64,000 nucleotides of DNA from CAVOHU01 sp963843385. GTDB lineage: Bacteria > Acidobacteriota > Vicinamibacteria > Vicinamibacterales > JAKQTR01. The DNA is taken from assembly GCA_963843385.1 (NCBI GenBank), contig CAWJJY010000001.1, positions 310,001-374,000 of the forward strand, read 5' to 3'. Under the pieces are notes generated by a model. It was not told the DNA's origin. It saw only the letters and a list, made by a program, of their open reading frames with translations, and searched no databases. A program made the translations under genes and the position numbers. Positions 35,487-44,349 of the stretch are shown here, piece after piece. Numbering within the stretch: position 1 is the first letter of the stretch; each line of letters starts with the position of its first letter.

Positions 35487-36527
35487 ATGGACGTTCTCGA
35501 TCGCTACCTGCAGGCCGTGAAGTTCTGGCTGCCCAAAGCGCAGAAGCAGGACATCATCGCCGAACTCTCGGAGGACATCCGATCGCAGATCGACGACAGG
35601 GAGGCCGAGCTCGGCCGAGAGGCCACCACCGCAGAGGTCGAGGCCATCCTCGTCCGTCTCGGGCGGCCGGTGCTGGTCGCCGAGCGCTATCTGCCGCCCG
35701 AACATCTGATCGGGCCCGTGTGGTTCCCCATCTATGTGTTCGTGCTGAAGCTCGTGGTGGCGTGCTACCTGGTGCCGTGGATCCTGGTGTGGACAGGCCT
35801 GATGATCTTCAGCCCGGCCTATCGAGTCGCACATTCCAGTGCAGGCTGGATCGCGATGGTGGGTGAGTTCTGGAGTGGCTTCTGGGTTGTTGCGCTCCTG
35901 GCGATCGGCACGGTGACGGTGGTCTTCGCGGTACTCGAGAGGGCAGAGAGGAAGTCGAAGTTCCTCCAGGACTGGGACCCGCACAGGCTGCCCGCCGTGC
36001 GGGACCCGAACCGGATACCCCGCGCCGACTCGGTCGTAGAGCTGGTGGTGAACACGGTCTTCTGCAGTTGGTGGATCATCGCCGTCTCCTCCGCGCTCGT
36101 GTTCGTCCGACCGGGATGGAGCATCACGCTCGCGCCGGTGTGGCCGTACTTCTACTGGGGACTCCTGCTGATCTCGGTGGCGAGCATCGTCATGGCCGGG
36201 GTGAACCTGTTCCGACCCCGCTGGACACGCCAGCGCGCCGTCCTGCGTCTGGTGCTCGATCTCTCCGGATCGGGGCTGTTCTGCTGGGTGACCAGGGCGA
36301 ATCTGATGGCGGATCTCGCCGCGGACAACCTGGCGCCTGCCCGAGCGCTGGTCATCACCAACGCCATCAATCTGTGGATGTCACGGGCGTTCCCGATCGC
36401 GTTGGCTGTCGGGCTCGTGGTCCTCGCAGTGGACATCCGCCGGATGCTACGGGCGAAGAGGTCCGATCCGCCATCCACCAGCGCCATGGCCGGGAACGGG
36501 CTGAAGAACCCGGCTGCCGTTCGCTAG
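35487..36527 (+). CDS. PadR-associated HAAS-domain membrane protein
   Basis: A 346-residue protein. Residues 1-70 ('YLQAVKFWLPKAQKQDIIAE', 'ELGREATTAEVEAILVRLGR', 'PVLVAERY') are a HAAS/DUF1700-like helical domain. It is followed by about seven transmembrane helices between residues 75 and 330. AAGGAGA precedes the ATG, 11 bp after padR. HAAS-membrane proteins occur with PadR-like regulators and are thought to sense signals or control the regulator. No transporter genes accompany this pair. Confidence 0.8.
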   Translation: MDVLDRYLQAVKFWLPKAQKQDIIAELSEDIRSQIDDREAELGREATTAEVEAILVRLGRPVLVAERYLPPEHLIGPVWFPIYVFVLKLVVACYLVPWILVWTGLMIFSPAYRVAHSSAGWIAMVGEFWSGFWVVALLAIGTVTVVFAVLERAERKSKFLQDWDPHRLPAVRDPNRIPRADSVVELVVNTVFCSWWIIAVSSALVFVRPGWSITLAPVWPYFYWGLLLISVASIVMAGVNLFRPRWTRQRAVLRLVLDLSGSGLFCWVTRANLMADLAADNLAPARALVITNAINLWMSRAFPIALAVGLVVLAVDIRRMLRAKRSDPPSTSAMAGNGLKNPAAVR

Positions 36528-36599
36528 CCCGCACGCTCCGCAAACGCTGCGCGTACGCTCATCGTGCGCCGGCGGCACGCGGGTTTTTCACGCCGCCGA

Positions 36600-36675
36600 C
36601 CTTCGACACCGCGCAACGCGCGGTGCTTCCTTCGACATGCTCAGGAAGCCCCGAGCGCCGTCGAGGGGCTCAAGA
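36600..36675. repeat. Interspersed-repeat fragment
   Basis: The segment around TTCGACATGCTCAGGAAG and CCCCGAGCGCCGTCGAGGGG resembles the TTCGAC...GCTCAGGA...GAGCG...TCGA intergenic repeat also represented at 13553-13676. A short inverted repeat (ACCGCGC...GCGCGGT) lies just before it. Confidence 0.35.
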
Positions 36676-36686
36676 AGTCGCCCGGG

Positions 36687-37025
36687 CTAGTCCTTGCGCA
36701 CGGGGGTATGCCCGCGTCGAAGCTGAGCGGTAATTTGCTCGGTGGCGGCCAGCCAGTCCGCTTCCTCGTGCCCGGGCGCGAAATTCCGCTTCTCAGCGAG
36801 GTAGTACGCTGCCTCCGCCACCATGCACTCGAGCGTGTGCTGGTCCGGCCACTGCGGTTTCCGGGCGGGGTTCGGCCGAATCGGGTCGGCCCTGTCCTTG
36901 GCGCTGACGCTGCCGGTCACGCGCGCGCTCGCGGGTTTGGCAGATCCGGCCAATCGGACCGCCCGCCTCTTCTTCACTCGATCGCTGCCAGCTCGACCCT
37001 TGAGAGACTCGTGTGGCGTGCTCAT
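36687..37025 (-). CDS. DUF2934-domain protein
   Basis: A 112-residue protein. The C-terminal half ('ECMVAEAAYYLAEKRNFAPG', 'HEEADWLAATEQITAQL') is the short DUF2934 helix pair. The N-terminal half is basic and disordered, like histone-like tails. GGAG lies about 9 bp upstream. Function unknown. It converges on the PadR/HAAS pair and is divergent from the peptide-system operon that follows. Confidence 0.85.
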   Translation of the reverse strand: MSTPHESLKGRAGSDRVKKRRAVRLAGSAKPASARVTGSVSAKDRADPIRPNPARKPQWPDQHTLECMVAEAAYYLAEKRNFAPGHEEADWLAATEQITAQLRRGHTPVRKD

Positions 37026-37321
37026 ATCTATTCTCCGCAGGATGTGGGTGACGAGTGATTCTGGATCGTGCTCGCAGCCGGAAGAACTTGGGGGGCCGTG
37101 GAAAAACAGCGGCCCAGGCGAATGGCCGCTTCCATCCAGTATCCGCGCACGCTACCAGAAGTCAACCTGGCCAGACCCCGGCGCGACCGGGACGGGCCCT
37201 TCCCGTTCACGTCGAATCAGGGTGCAAGAGCCACAATTTCTTGCGGCGACCTCGTTTGTCATCTTGACACCGACCGGATTAGTCGGGCATTCTGGCGTTA
37301 CTCTCGATTTCACAATCAGAC

Positions 37322-38278
37322 ATGCTCGGGTCCGACAAGGTCATCTTTCGGGCGGGCGGGCGCGACTTCACCAGCGCTGATGCGGTTCGCGCCGCCGAGC
37401 ACCGGTCTGCGCTCAATCCCGTACGGCTGCAGACGAGCATCGGCATTGCCTGCCGGCAGTACGCCGACGAGGAGGGATTCGCGCTCGACCCTGACGAGGT
37501 CGAATCCGCCGCGGACGCGTACCGCACCGAGCACGATCTCACCACCGCCGACGAAACCGAAGGATGGCTGGAGGTTCACGAGCTTTCGCTCGACGACTTC
37601 TCAGCCTGGCTCGAACGCCGAATCTGGCACCGCCGCTTCCTCATCGAGCTGCCGGTCATAGAACGCGACTACCGTCCCGAGCCGGTTGAGGTCGACAACT
37701 GCCTCTGGCCCGAGATCGTCTTCGGGGACCACCTGGCGGGCTTCAAGCGCGATTTCGCCGCCCGAGTGGCCGTCAGGCTGGCGGCCAACCACGCGGGCAG
37801 CCAGCCCGGGTGGGCGGATGACCTGACGGCCATGGAGCGCCAGTTCCTCGACAGATGCCGCGAGGCCTCCGCCACCGCGCACGCCGATCGCGAATTGGCG
37901 GCGCGCGGCACGACCCTGATGCAACTGGACCTGCAGCTGGCTTCTTTCGCTGCTGCCGGCGCCGCACGGGAGGCATGGCTGTGCGTCGCGCAGGACGGCG
38001 AACCCCTGGAGGACGTGTCGCGTCGGGCCGGTGCCGACATTCTGGCATCGCGCCTGTTCCTCGACGAGCTTCCCGAGGCCCTGAGGCAGCCGGCCATGTC
38101 GGTGGCCCCTGGCGAGCTCATAGCGCCCCTCGAGATCGGGGGCCGGATGGTCGTCTGCCGCGTACTGGCCAAGCAGGATCCCTCGATGGACGACCCCCGC
38201 GTGCGAGGGCGAATCGAATCGGCCCTGGTCGACCGTGCCATCGATGACCTCATGCAGCAACACATTCGCTGGGCATGA
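37322..38278 (+). CDS. SurA/PpiC-related putative peptide maturation protein
   Basis: A 318-residue, mostly helical, acidic protein without a signal peptide. Residues 1-130 resemble the N-terminal chaperone helices of SurA/PpiC-type isomerases ('RLQTSIGIACRQYADEEGFA', 'WLERRIWHRRFL'). The C-terminal part ('PGELIAPLEIGGRMVVCRVL', 'RIESALVDRAIDDLMQQHIR') looks like the end of a parvulin domain lacking clear catalytic residues. Proteins of this type occur beside C39-containing exporters as 'peptide maturation' components. It is the first gene of the operon, 37 bp before the exporter. I infer a cytoplasmic chaperone for the precursor peptides. Confidence 0.65.
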   Translation: MLGSDKVIFRAGGRDFTSADAVRAAEHRSALNPVRLQTSIGIACRQYADEEGFALDPDEVESAADAYRTEHDLTTADETEGWLEVHELSLDDFSAWLERRIWHRRFLIELPVIERDYRPEPVEVDNCLWPEIVFGDHLAGFKRDFAARVAVRLAANHAGSQPGWADDLTAMERQFLDRCREASATAHADRELAARGTTLMQLDLQLASFAAAGAAREAWLCVAQDGEPLEDVSRRAGADILASRLFLDELPEALRQPAMSVAPGELIAPLEIGGRMVVCRVLAKQDPSMDDPRVRGRIESALVDRAIDDLMQQHIRWA

Positions 38279-38315
38279 CGCTTCACGGAGTCGCTCGACG
38301 AAGACGAGGCACTCA

Positions 38316-41300
38316 ATGACAGATGAGGCGGCGAAGGTCATCGAAGACAATCCGTTCTTCCGCTATCTGCCGCCGCCGCTGCGCGATCGTGTGACCTCGA
38401 CGCTGCAGGAAGCCTCCTACGGATTCGGCGACGCCATCGTCCGGGAGGGCGACCCCGGCGATGCCTTCTACATCCTCACATCCGGCCACGCGCGCGTCGT
38501 CAAGACCAGCGAAGGCGGCGAGGAGTTTCCGCTCGGCGTGATTCGGGCCGGGGAGGAGTTCGGCGAGATGGCGCTGCTGCAGGGTGAACCGCGCAATGCC
38601 ACGGTTCGATGCAGCTCGGAGGTCTCGGTCCTGCGCCTCGATCGCCGGGACTTTCAGCGCCTGCTCGAGGAGGTCCCGGCCCTGCACGACGCCATGACGC
38701 TGCTCGTCAGGCATCGGACCCTGCAGACCTTTCTCCGTGAGTTCACCGATCTGGGCCGGCTCCCGTTCCCGGTGCAGCGCGCGCTGGTCGAACGGCTCAC
38801 GCCCATGACCGCCGCCGCCGGCGACACCGTCATCCGCGAGGGCGAGCCGGCCGGGCCGATGTACGTGATCGAGTCGGGCCGTGCCCGCGTCTACATCGGC
38901 GACCACGGCAGGCCGCGAAACGTCGCGTTCCTTCGGACCGGGGACTATTTCGGCGAACTGTCAGTGCTGCGCGGTTCACCGCGCACGGCCTCGGTCGAAG
39001 CGCTCACCGAGTGCCGCTTGCTCGCGCTCGCGCCAGAGTCCCTGTCCGCGCTCGCCAGGGATTATCCCGAGCTGCGCCGGGTCCTCGACACCCGGGCTGC
39101 CCAGTACAACGCGAAGGGCGAGGCACGCGTCCCCCTCGACTTCGCTGAAGAAATGCTGCCGGCCGAACTGGCCGCGCACAACAAGGTGGCCCTCGGCGGG
39201 GAGGAGGAGGCCGGGCGCGAGCGGGCCGCAACGGAGACGGCGGCCGACGAGGATGCCGACCCGTTCGCGACCGACGAGGGCCTCTTCACGAAGCGCGGGC
39301 GCCGCATCCGCCGGTTCCCCTGGGTCCAGCAGATCGACGAGATGGACTGCGGCGCGGCGGCGCTCGGCATGATCTGCCGGCACTTCGGCCGGCGCGTGAG
39401 CCTCACTCGAATTCGCCAGCTCACGCACACCGCCTACGACGGCACGAGCCTGCGGGCCCTGTGCCACGCCGCGACGGAGCTCGGCCTCGCGGCGCGCGGC
39501 GTGAAGGTGTCGCGCCGGAACCTCGATCGCATGCCGCTCCCGTCGATCGTGCACTGGGAAGGCAACCACTGGATCGTGCTGGTTCACGTCGGCAGGCACT
39601 CCGTGCGCGTCGCCGACCCGGCCCTCGGCCTCCGGTCGATCTCGCGCGAGGAGTTCGATCAGAAGTGGTCGGGCTACGCCGCGCTGTTCGACTACACGGA
39701 TGCCTTCGCGCACGCGCCGGTGGGCCGTTCCTCGATCGCCTGGGTGGTGCCGTTCCTGGCCCCGTTCAGGGGAATCCTGACGCGGGTTCTCGTCCTCTCC
39801 GTCGTGGTGAGCGTGCTGCAGATGTCGATGCCCGTGTTCACCCAGGTTGTCGTCGATCGGGTGGTCGTGGAGCGCGACCTCGACCTGCTGAACCTCATCG
39901 CCGCGGGCATGGTGGCGGCGCTGGTGTTCATGCTCGCGGGCAACCTGCTCGAACGCTACATGCTCAGCTTCGCCGCCGTCCGGATCGACGCCTCGATCCT
40001 CGACTTCCTGACGCGGCGGATGCTGGCGCTGCCCATGTCGTACTTCAGCGCCCGGCGGACCGGCGACATCCAGCGGCGGCTCCAGGGCGCCCGCCAGGTC
40101 CGCGAGTTCGTCGTGCAGAACGGCATCGGCGGCCTGCTCGCCGTGGTCCAGATCGGCGCGGCCATCGGCATCATGGCGGCCTACAGTCTGACGCTGGTCG
40201 GCGTGTTCCTCGTGGTGTCCCCGGCGTATGCCGGGCTCATGGCATTCTCCACGAAGGTCCTGCGCCCGCTGTTCGCGCAGCTCGAGGAGAGCCACGGCAA
40301 GTACTCCTCGTTCCAGATCGACGCGATCAAGGGCATCGAGACGATGAAGGCGACCTCGGCCGAGCAGACCTTCCGCAGCGCGATGCTGAACCAGTTTGTC
40401 AGCGTGGCCGACAAGCAGTTCCGGGCGAACTTCATCATCATGGCCTACGACACCGCCGTGCAGGCGGTCGGCATGGTGTCGGCCGTGCTGTTCCTGTGGG
40501 TCGGCGCGCGGATGGTGATCGCGGGCACCATCACCATCGGTGGCTTCGTCGCCTTCAACGCCCTGATGGCCATGGCCTACACGCCCATTGTCAGGGTCCT
40601 GTCGTTCTGGGACGACTGGCAGATGTCCAGCGTCCTGCTGAACCGCCTCAGCGACATCTTCGAAAACGAGCCGGAACAGGGGTACGACAGGTCGCGGTTG
40701 CGCCCCGTCCCGACGCTCGAAGGGCACATCGAGCTGCGCAACGTCGGGTTCCGGTACGGCGGGGGCGAAGCGCCCGCCATCCTCAGCGGCATCAGCCTCG
40801 AGATTCCGCCCGGGCGCACGACTGCGATTGTCGGGCGCAGCGGCTCGGGCAAGACGACGCTCATCAAGTGCCTGTCGGGACTGCTCGAGCCGACCGAGGG
40901 CGCGATCCTCTTCGACGGCGTCGACATGAAGACGCTGAACTACCGCGAGCTGCGCCGGAAGATCGGCATCGTGCTCCAGGAGAACTACCTTTTCAACGAG
41001 ACGATTCTGCGCAACATCGCGTTTGGCGATCCCGATCCGGACGTGGATCGCGTGATGTGGGCCGCCCGCGCCGCCAACGCGCACGACTTCATCCTCCGGC
41101 TGCCGATGCACTACGAGACGCGGATCGGCGAGAGCGGCCTCGCCATCTCCGGCGGGCAGCGGCAGCGTATCGCGATCGCGCGGGCGCTCTATGCCGACCC
41201 GCCGATCCTGATCTTCGACGAGGCGACAAGCGCACTCGACTCCGAATCGGAGACGGCCGTGCAGCAGAACATGGAGCGCCTGCTCGGCGGGCGCACCTCG

Positions 41301-41453
41301 ATCGTGATCGCGCACCGCCTGAGCACGATCCGCAACGCAGATTCGATCCTGGTCCTGGAAAAAGGGCAGGTCGCGGAACGAGGCACTCACGCCGAGCTCA
41401 TGGCCCGGCGCGGCCTGTACTTCTACCTCTGCAGCCAGCAGCTGGGGCTGTGA
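38316..41453 (+). CDS. Peptide exporter: tandem cNMP-binding domains + C39 peptidase + ABC transporter
   Basis: A 1045-residue protein. Two cyclic-nucleotide-binding domains lie at about residues 15-140 ('GDAIVREGDPGDAFYILTSG', 'GEEFGEMALLQGEPRNATVR') and 150-275 ('GDTVIREGEPAGPMYVIESG', 'GELSVLRGSPRTASV'). An acidic linker is followed by a C39 peptidase at about 335-475. Its residues are Gln339, Cys345 (EMDCGAAALG), His418 (GNHWIVLVH) and Asp434 (VADPALG). Six membrane helices span about 480-770. The ATPase has GRSGSGKTT, SGGQRQR and ILIFDEATSALD. C39 exporters cut leaders after GG and export the rest. The cNMP domains suggest gating by cAMP or cGMP. GGGTGAA-type site weak; GAGG precedes ATG. 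Confidence 0.95.
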   Translation: MTDEAAKVIEDNPFFRYLPPPLRDRVTSTLQEASYGFGDAIVREGDPGDAFYILTSGHARVVKTSEGGEEFPLGVIRAGEEFGEMALLQGEPRNATVRCSSEVSVLRLDRRDFQRLLEEVPALHDAMTLLVRHRTLQTFLREFTDLGRLPFPVQRALVERLTPMTAAAGDTVIREGEPAGPMYVIESGRARVYIGDHGRPRNVAFLRTGDYFGELSVLRGSPRTASVEALTECRLLALAPESLSALARDYPELRRVLDTRAAQYNAKGEARVPLDFAEEMLPAELAAHNKVALGGEEEAGRERAATETAADEDADPFATDEGLFTKRGRRIRRFPWVQQIDEMDCGAAALGMICRHFGRRVSLTRIRQLTHTAYDGTSLRALCHAATELGLAARGVKVSRRNLDRMPLPSIVHWEGNHWIVLVHVGRHSVRVADPALGLRSISREEFDQKWSGYAALFDYTDAFAHAPVGRSSIAWVVPFLAPFRGILTRVLVLSVVVSVLQMSMPVFTQVVVDRVVVERDLDLLNLIAAGMVAALVFMLAGNLLERYMLSFAAVRIDASILDFLTRRMLALPMSYFSARRTGDIQRRLQGARQVREFVVQNGIGGLLAVVQIGAAIGIMAAYSLTLVGVFLVVSPAYAGLMAFSTKVLRPLFAQLEESHGKYSSFQIDAIKGIETMKATSAEQTFRSAMLNQFVSVADKQFRANFIIMAYDTAVQAVGMVSAVLFLWVGARMVIAGTITIGGFVAFNALMAMAYTPIVRVLSFWDDWQMSSVLLNRLSDIFENEPEQGYDRSRLRPVPTLEGHIELRNVGFRYGGGEAPAILSGISLEIPPGRTTAIVGRSGSGKTTLIKCLSGLLEPTEGAILFDGVDMKTLNYRELRRKIGIVLQENYLFNETILRNIAFGDPDPDVDRVMWAARAANAHDFILRLPMHYETRIGESGLAISGGQRQRIAIARALYADPPILIFDEATSALDSESETAVQQNMERLLGGRTSIVIAHRLSTIRNADSILVLEKGQVAERGTHAELMARRGLYFYLCSQQLGL

Positions 41454-41470
41454 ATCCGTGACGACGAGCC

Positions 41471-42673
41471 ATGAACACACCTGAAGGCAACCAGCCGGCG
41501 TGGACAAGCGACGGATCGAGTGGAAGCGACCTGTTTCCAACGACGCTGCCCATTTCGTTTGCGATGGCGCTCGGCCTCTTCCTGATCGTGGTCTTCGGCG
41601 CGGTGGTCGGCGCCGCACTCGTGGTGTCGGTCCCGGACACGGTTCGGTGCCAGTTCGTGCTGGTGCCGGAGGCGGGTGCGGATCCCGTGCGGGCCCCGCG
41701 CGAGGGCGTGCTGGCGACGATTCTCGTGACGGAAACCGAGGAGGTGCGGAAAGGGCAGGCCCTGTTCGTGATCCGGTCCCAGGAACTGCGCAACTGGACG
41801 TCCGAGTTGCGGACGCTCGAACAGGACCAGGACTCGATAGACCGGCGCGAGGCCCTGCTGGCTGAGGACCAGCGCGCGGCGCTCGAAATCCAGACGACGA
41901 AGATCCGCCAGATGGAGAAGGACCTCGCCTACGAGCAGGACTACGTGAAGACCGTGCGCGACTTCCTCCAGCGTTACGAACGACTCGACGCCGAGGGCCT
42001 GGTGTCGCTCGTCGATCTCAAGTCGCAGCAGCTCGAGGCGTCGAAGGGCGAGCGGGACCTGGCCGTTGCCCGAGCAGCGCGCGAAATGGCGGTCCTCGAG
42101 CTGGCGCGCATGCGGACCGGGAACCGCAAGCAGGTGGGCGAGCTGGAGCTCGAGCGGCGCAAGACCGCCGTCCGGATCGTGACGCTGCAGAAGCTGCTGG
42201 AAGGAGCGCGCGAGGACGTGGTGCGCGTCGCCGCCCCGTTTGACGGGACCGTGGTCGCGATTCAGAAACGGAACCCCGGGGATGTCGTCTCGTTCGGGCA
42301 GGAGATGTGCCGTATCGCACGCTCCGACTCGGCGTTGATTGCCGAGATCGCGCCGCCCGAAGGCGGCGTGTCGCGGTTGCGCGTCGGCCAGCGCGTCCAG
42401 CTCTTCTACCAGGCCTATCCCTACGAACGCTTCGGCACCGGCCGGGCAACCGTGCAGTGGGTCAGCCCCGCCGCCATGGCCTTCACGGGCGGAGAAGGGT
42501 TCGTCCTCCACGCGACGCTCGACGGACAGTCGCTCGGTGCGGCCGCTGCTGGACTGGCGCTGCGCGCGGGGATGCGAGGGGAGGCGAGGGTCCTGGCCGG
42601 ACGGCGAACGGTGATCGAGTACGTGTTCGAACCTCTTCGGAAGCTGCGGGAGAACGTCGCCGCGAAGCCGTAG
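41471..42673 (+). CDS. HlyD-family membrane fusion protein
   Basis: A 400-residue adaptor with one N-terminal membrane helix (about 28-55, 'ISFAMALGLFLIVVFGAVVG'). A lipoyl/barrel-sandwich half follows ('VRAPREGVLATILVTETEEV'), then a long coiled-coil hairpin (about 105-245) rich in E, R, L and Q. The second lipoyl half is 'VRVAAPFDGTVVAIQKRNPG'. A beta-barrel domain ends the protein. It starts 17 bp after the exporter and should link it to the outer membrane or cell exterior. No TolC-like gene is in the window. Confidence 0.92.
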   Translation: MNTPEGNQPAWTSDGSSGSDLFPTTLPISFAMALGLFLIVVFGAVVGAALVVSVPDTVRCQFVLVPEAGADPVRAPREGVLATILVTETEEVRKGQALFVIRSQELRNWTSELRTLEQDQDSIDRREALLAEDQRAALEIQTTKIRQMEKDLAYEQDYVKTVRDFLQRYERLDAEGLVSLVDLKSQQLEASKGERDLAVARAAREMAVLELARMRTGNRKQVGELELERRKTAVRIVTLQKLLEGAREDVVRVAAPFDGTVVAIQKRNPGDVVSFGQEMCRIARSDSALIAEIAPPEGGVSRLRVGQRVQLFYQAYPYERFGTGRATVQWVSPAAMAFTGGEGFVLHATLDGQSLGAAAAGLALRAGMRGEARVLAGRRTVIEYVFEPLRKLRENVAAKP

Positions 42674-42687
42674 CTGAGGACAACCCT

Positions 42688-43644
42688 ATGCGCGTCGAAG
42701 AGCTGACGAGTCAGAACCTCGAGATGCAGGCCTGCCTGAAGCGGGCCCTTGTGGCCGCGCGGTCGGACGTGCCGCTGGTCCTGCTCGGTGAGACAGGCAC
42801 CGGGAAGACGCTGCTCGCGCGCGCCATTCACGACTCGTCCCGCCGCGCCGGCCGGGCGTTCGTCTCCTTCAACGCCGCCGCGATGAACGAGACCCTGCTG
42901 GAGAGCCAGCTGTTCGGCCACGAGCGGGGCGCCTTCACCGGCGCCGACCGGTCGCTGCGAGGGAAGTTCGAGGTGGCCGACGGCGGGACGCTGTTCCTCG
43001 ACGAGATCGCCGACATGAGCCCGCTCGCGCAGGCGAAAATCCTGCGCGCGGTCGAATACGGTGAGTTCGAGCGCCTCGGCTCCGAGGTGGTGCGAAAGGC
43101 CGATGTCCGGGTGGTCTCCGCGAGCAACGTGTCGCTGCGCGATCGCATCCGGCGCGGGCTGTTCAGGGAGGATCTCTACCAGCGGCTCAACGGTCTGACG
43201 CTCGTCCTCCCGCCGCTGCGTGAGCGCAGGGAGGACCTGCCGGCGCTCATCGCGTGGGAAGTTCAACACTGGGCCGAGCGGCTCGGACGGGCCATCTCGG
43301 CCATCGACCCCAGCGCGCTCGATCGTCTCATGGAGCACGACTGGCCGGGCAACCTCAGAGAGCTGGACCACACGATCCAGGCGATCGTCCTGCTGGCCGA
43401 GGGTGACACGATACGCCCCGACGATGTCGATCTCGACGGCGACGCCCCGGCATCGAATCACCGAGAACCGGCTTCCCCTCAGGTTTCCCATCCGAATGGC
43501 CAGGACCTGTCGCTGGCCTCGGCGGTGGACCGCCACGTCCACCAGGTGTACGACCTGGCGGGGCACAACCAGCACCGCGCGGCGCGCCTGCTCGGGATCT
43601 CGAGGACGACGCTCTTCCGGCGTCTGCGGCGGACGGTCCAGTAA
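42688..43644 (+). CDS. Sigma-54-dependent transcriptional activator (AAA+ / Fis-type HTH)
   Basis: A 318-residue activator lacking an N-terminal receiver or sensor domain. The AAA+ core has Walker A GETGTGKT (residues 34-41), the sigma-54-contacting GAFTGA loop (81-86), Walker B TLFLDEI (101-107) and 'REDLYQRLNGLTLVLPPLRE'. A Fis-type helix-turn-helix ends the protein ('DLAGHNQHRAARLLGISRTT'). With no regulatory domain it may be constitutive or controlled by a partner. A sigma-54-type promoter lies 113 bp downstream, just before the first peptide gene, so the peptide genes are the probable target. Confidence 0.94.
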   Translation: MRVEELTSQNLEMQACLKRALVAARSDVPLVLLGETGTGKTLLARAIHDSSRRAGRAFVSFNAAAMNETLLESQLFGHERGAFTGADRSLRGKFEVADGGTLFLDEIADMSPLAQAKILRAVEYGEFERLGSEVVRKADVRVVSASNVSLRDRIRRGLFREDLYQRLNGLTLVLPPLRERREDLPALIAWEVQHWAERLGRAISAIDPSALDRLMEHDWPGNLRELDHTIQAIVLLAEGDTIRPDDVDLDGDAPASNHREPASPQVSHPNGQDLSLASAVDRHVHQVYDLAGHNQHRAARLLGISRTTLFRRLRRTVQ

Positions 43645-43756
43645 TGAAACCGCCCGGTCGCGAAACGATGCCGCGCCGGTCCTCTGGAGGACCGGTCGAA
43701 CGGCGAACCAGGCCGGACCTCCCCCGCATTGGCTCCAATTCGACGTGGTCGTCGTC

Positions 43757-43772
43757 TGGTACCGACCTTGCG
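43757..43772 (+). promoter_or_regulatory. Sigma-54 promoter of the peptide genes
   Basis: TGGTACC-N4-TTGCG matches the sigma-54 consensus TGGYACR-N4-TTGCW with exact spacing: GG of -24 at 43758-43759, GC of -12 at 43770-43771. The predicted start is near 43783, about 20 bp before the first peptide ATG. The adjacent activator gene makes it likely functional. Confidence 0.8.
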
Positions 43773-43801
43773 ATGACACCCGGCAGATCCGCTGAGCCGA
43801 T

Positions 43802-43975
43802 ATGGGTGCCAAGAAGACCGCCGGAAAGACGGCCGAAGATCGCAGCGCGCGGAAGGTCACACCGTCGAGGCCGATCCGGCTCAACGACCTTCTGCCCGAC
43901 ACCGACGTGCGCGGGGGCTCACGCAAGGCCATCGTATTCGGCCAGCGCAACAATTCGTCGCTGCCCAGAAAATGA
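43802..43975 (+). CDS. Double-glycine precursor peptide, 57 residues
   Basis: A small gene 30 bp downstream of the sigma-54 promoter and 157 bp after the activator. The peptide begins MGAKKTAGKT and has a basic/polar leader. It contains 'RLNDLLPDTDVRGG' (GG at residues 38-39), then an 18-residue tail starting SRKAIVFGQRN and ending SLPRK. The DL-P-x-D-V-x-GG block is the same layout as the DLDTRxNPxGG block of the following short peptides. I infer cleavage after GG by the C39 exporter, releasing the basic tail. The tail has no Cys, Ser/Thr-Cys pairs or other signs of lanthionine chemistry. The ribosome-binding site is weak (GCTGAG). Confidence 0.75.
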   Translation: MGAKKTAGKTAEDRSARKVTPSRPIRLNDLLPDTDVRGGSRKAIVFGQRNNSSLPRK

Positions 43976-43999
43976 TCGAATCAACCGATGGAGACACCC

Positions 44000-44092
44000 A
44001 TGGACAAGAAACAGACCACCAAGAAGTCACGCAAGCCCAAGGACCTCGACACCAGAAACAACCCCGCAGGCGGGAAGATGGACAAGTGGTAG
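44000..44092 (+). CDS. Short GG-leader peptide, copy 1 (30 residues)
   Basis: MDKKQTTKKS then RKPKDLDTRNNPAGG, then the tail KMDKW. GGAGA precedes the ATG by 6 bp. First of five tandem genes with the same leader. The GG is followed by only five residues. It lies 24 bp after the 57-residue peptide gene, so it is probably on the same sigma-54-driven transcript. Confidence 0.8.
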   Translation: MDKKQTTKKSRKPKDLDTRNNPAGGKMDKW

Positions 44093-44114
44093 TGGCTGGG
44101 ACCAGGAGACGGTC

Positions 44115-44210
44115 ATGGACAAGAAGGCGAGCGCCAAGAAGACACGGAAGCCCAAGGATCTGGACACCCGGAACAACCCCGCGGGCGGGGCCCTGAACAA
44201 GTTCAAGTAA
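44115..44210 (+). CDS. Short GG-leader peptide, copy 2 (31 residues)
   Basis: MDKKASAKKT then RKPKDLDTRNNPAGG, then the tail ALNKFK (six residues). AGGAGA lies 5 bp before the ATG. The leader core KPKDLDTRNNPAGG is identical to copy 1, while the tail is unrelated. Confidence 0.8.
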   Translation: MDKKASAKKTRKPKDLDTRNNPAGGALNKFK

Positions 44211-44235
44211 TGACTGGTCGTCGGAGGAGACGGGC

Positions 44236-44327
44236 ATGGACAGGAAGCGAGCGCCAAGAAGACACGCACGCCGAGAGATCTGGACACCAGAAAGAACCCC
44301 GTAGGGGGAGTGCTCGACAAGCACTAG
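44236..44327 (+). pseudogene. Short GG-leader peptide, copy 3 (frameshifted)
   Basis: The start and GGAGGAGA ribosome-binding site are intact, but one base is missing after the fourth codon (near 44248). The frame as written therefore gives an unrelated 22-residue product. Restoring one base yields SAKKTRTPRDLDTRKNPVGG followed by the tail VLDKH and a TAG at 44325. Either a dead copy or a sequence error. Confidence 0.7.
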
Positions 44328-44349
44328 AGCCCGATCAAAGGAGAGAGCC

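Noticed and set aside
44236..44304. The 22-residue product of peptide copy 3 in its literal frame as a distinct peptide
   Set aside because: Alignment with the other four copies shows the frame is shifted by one base; the literal product has no GG block.
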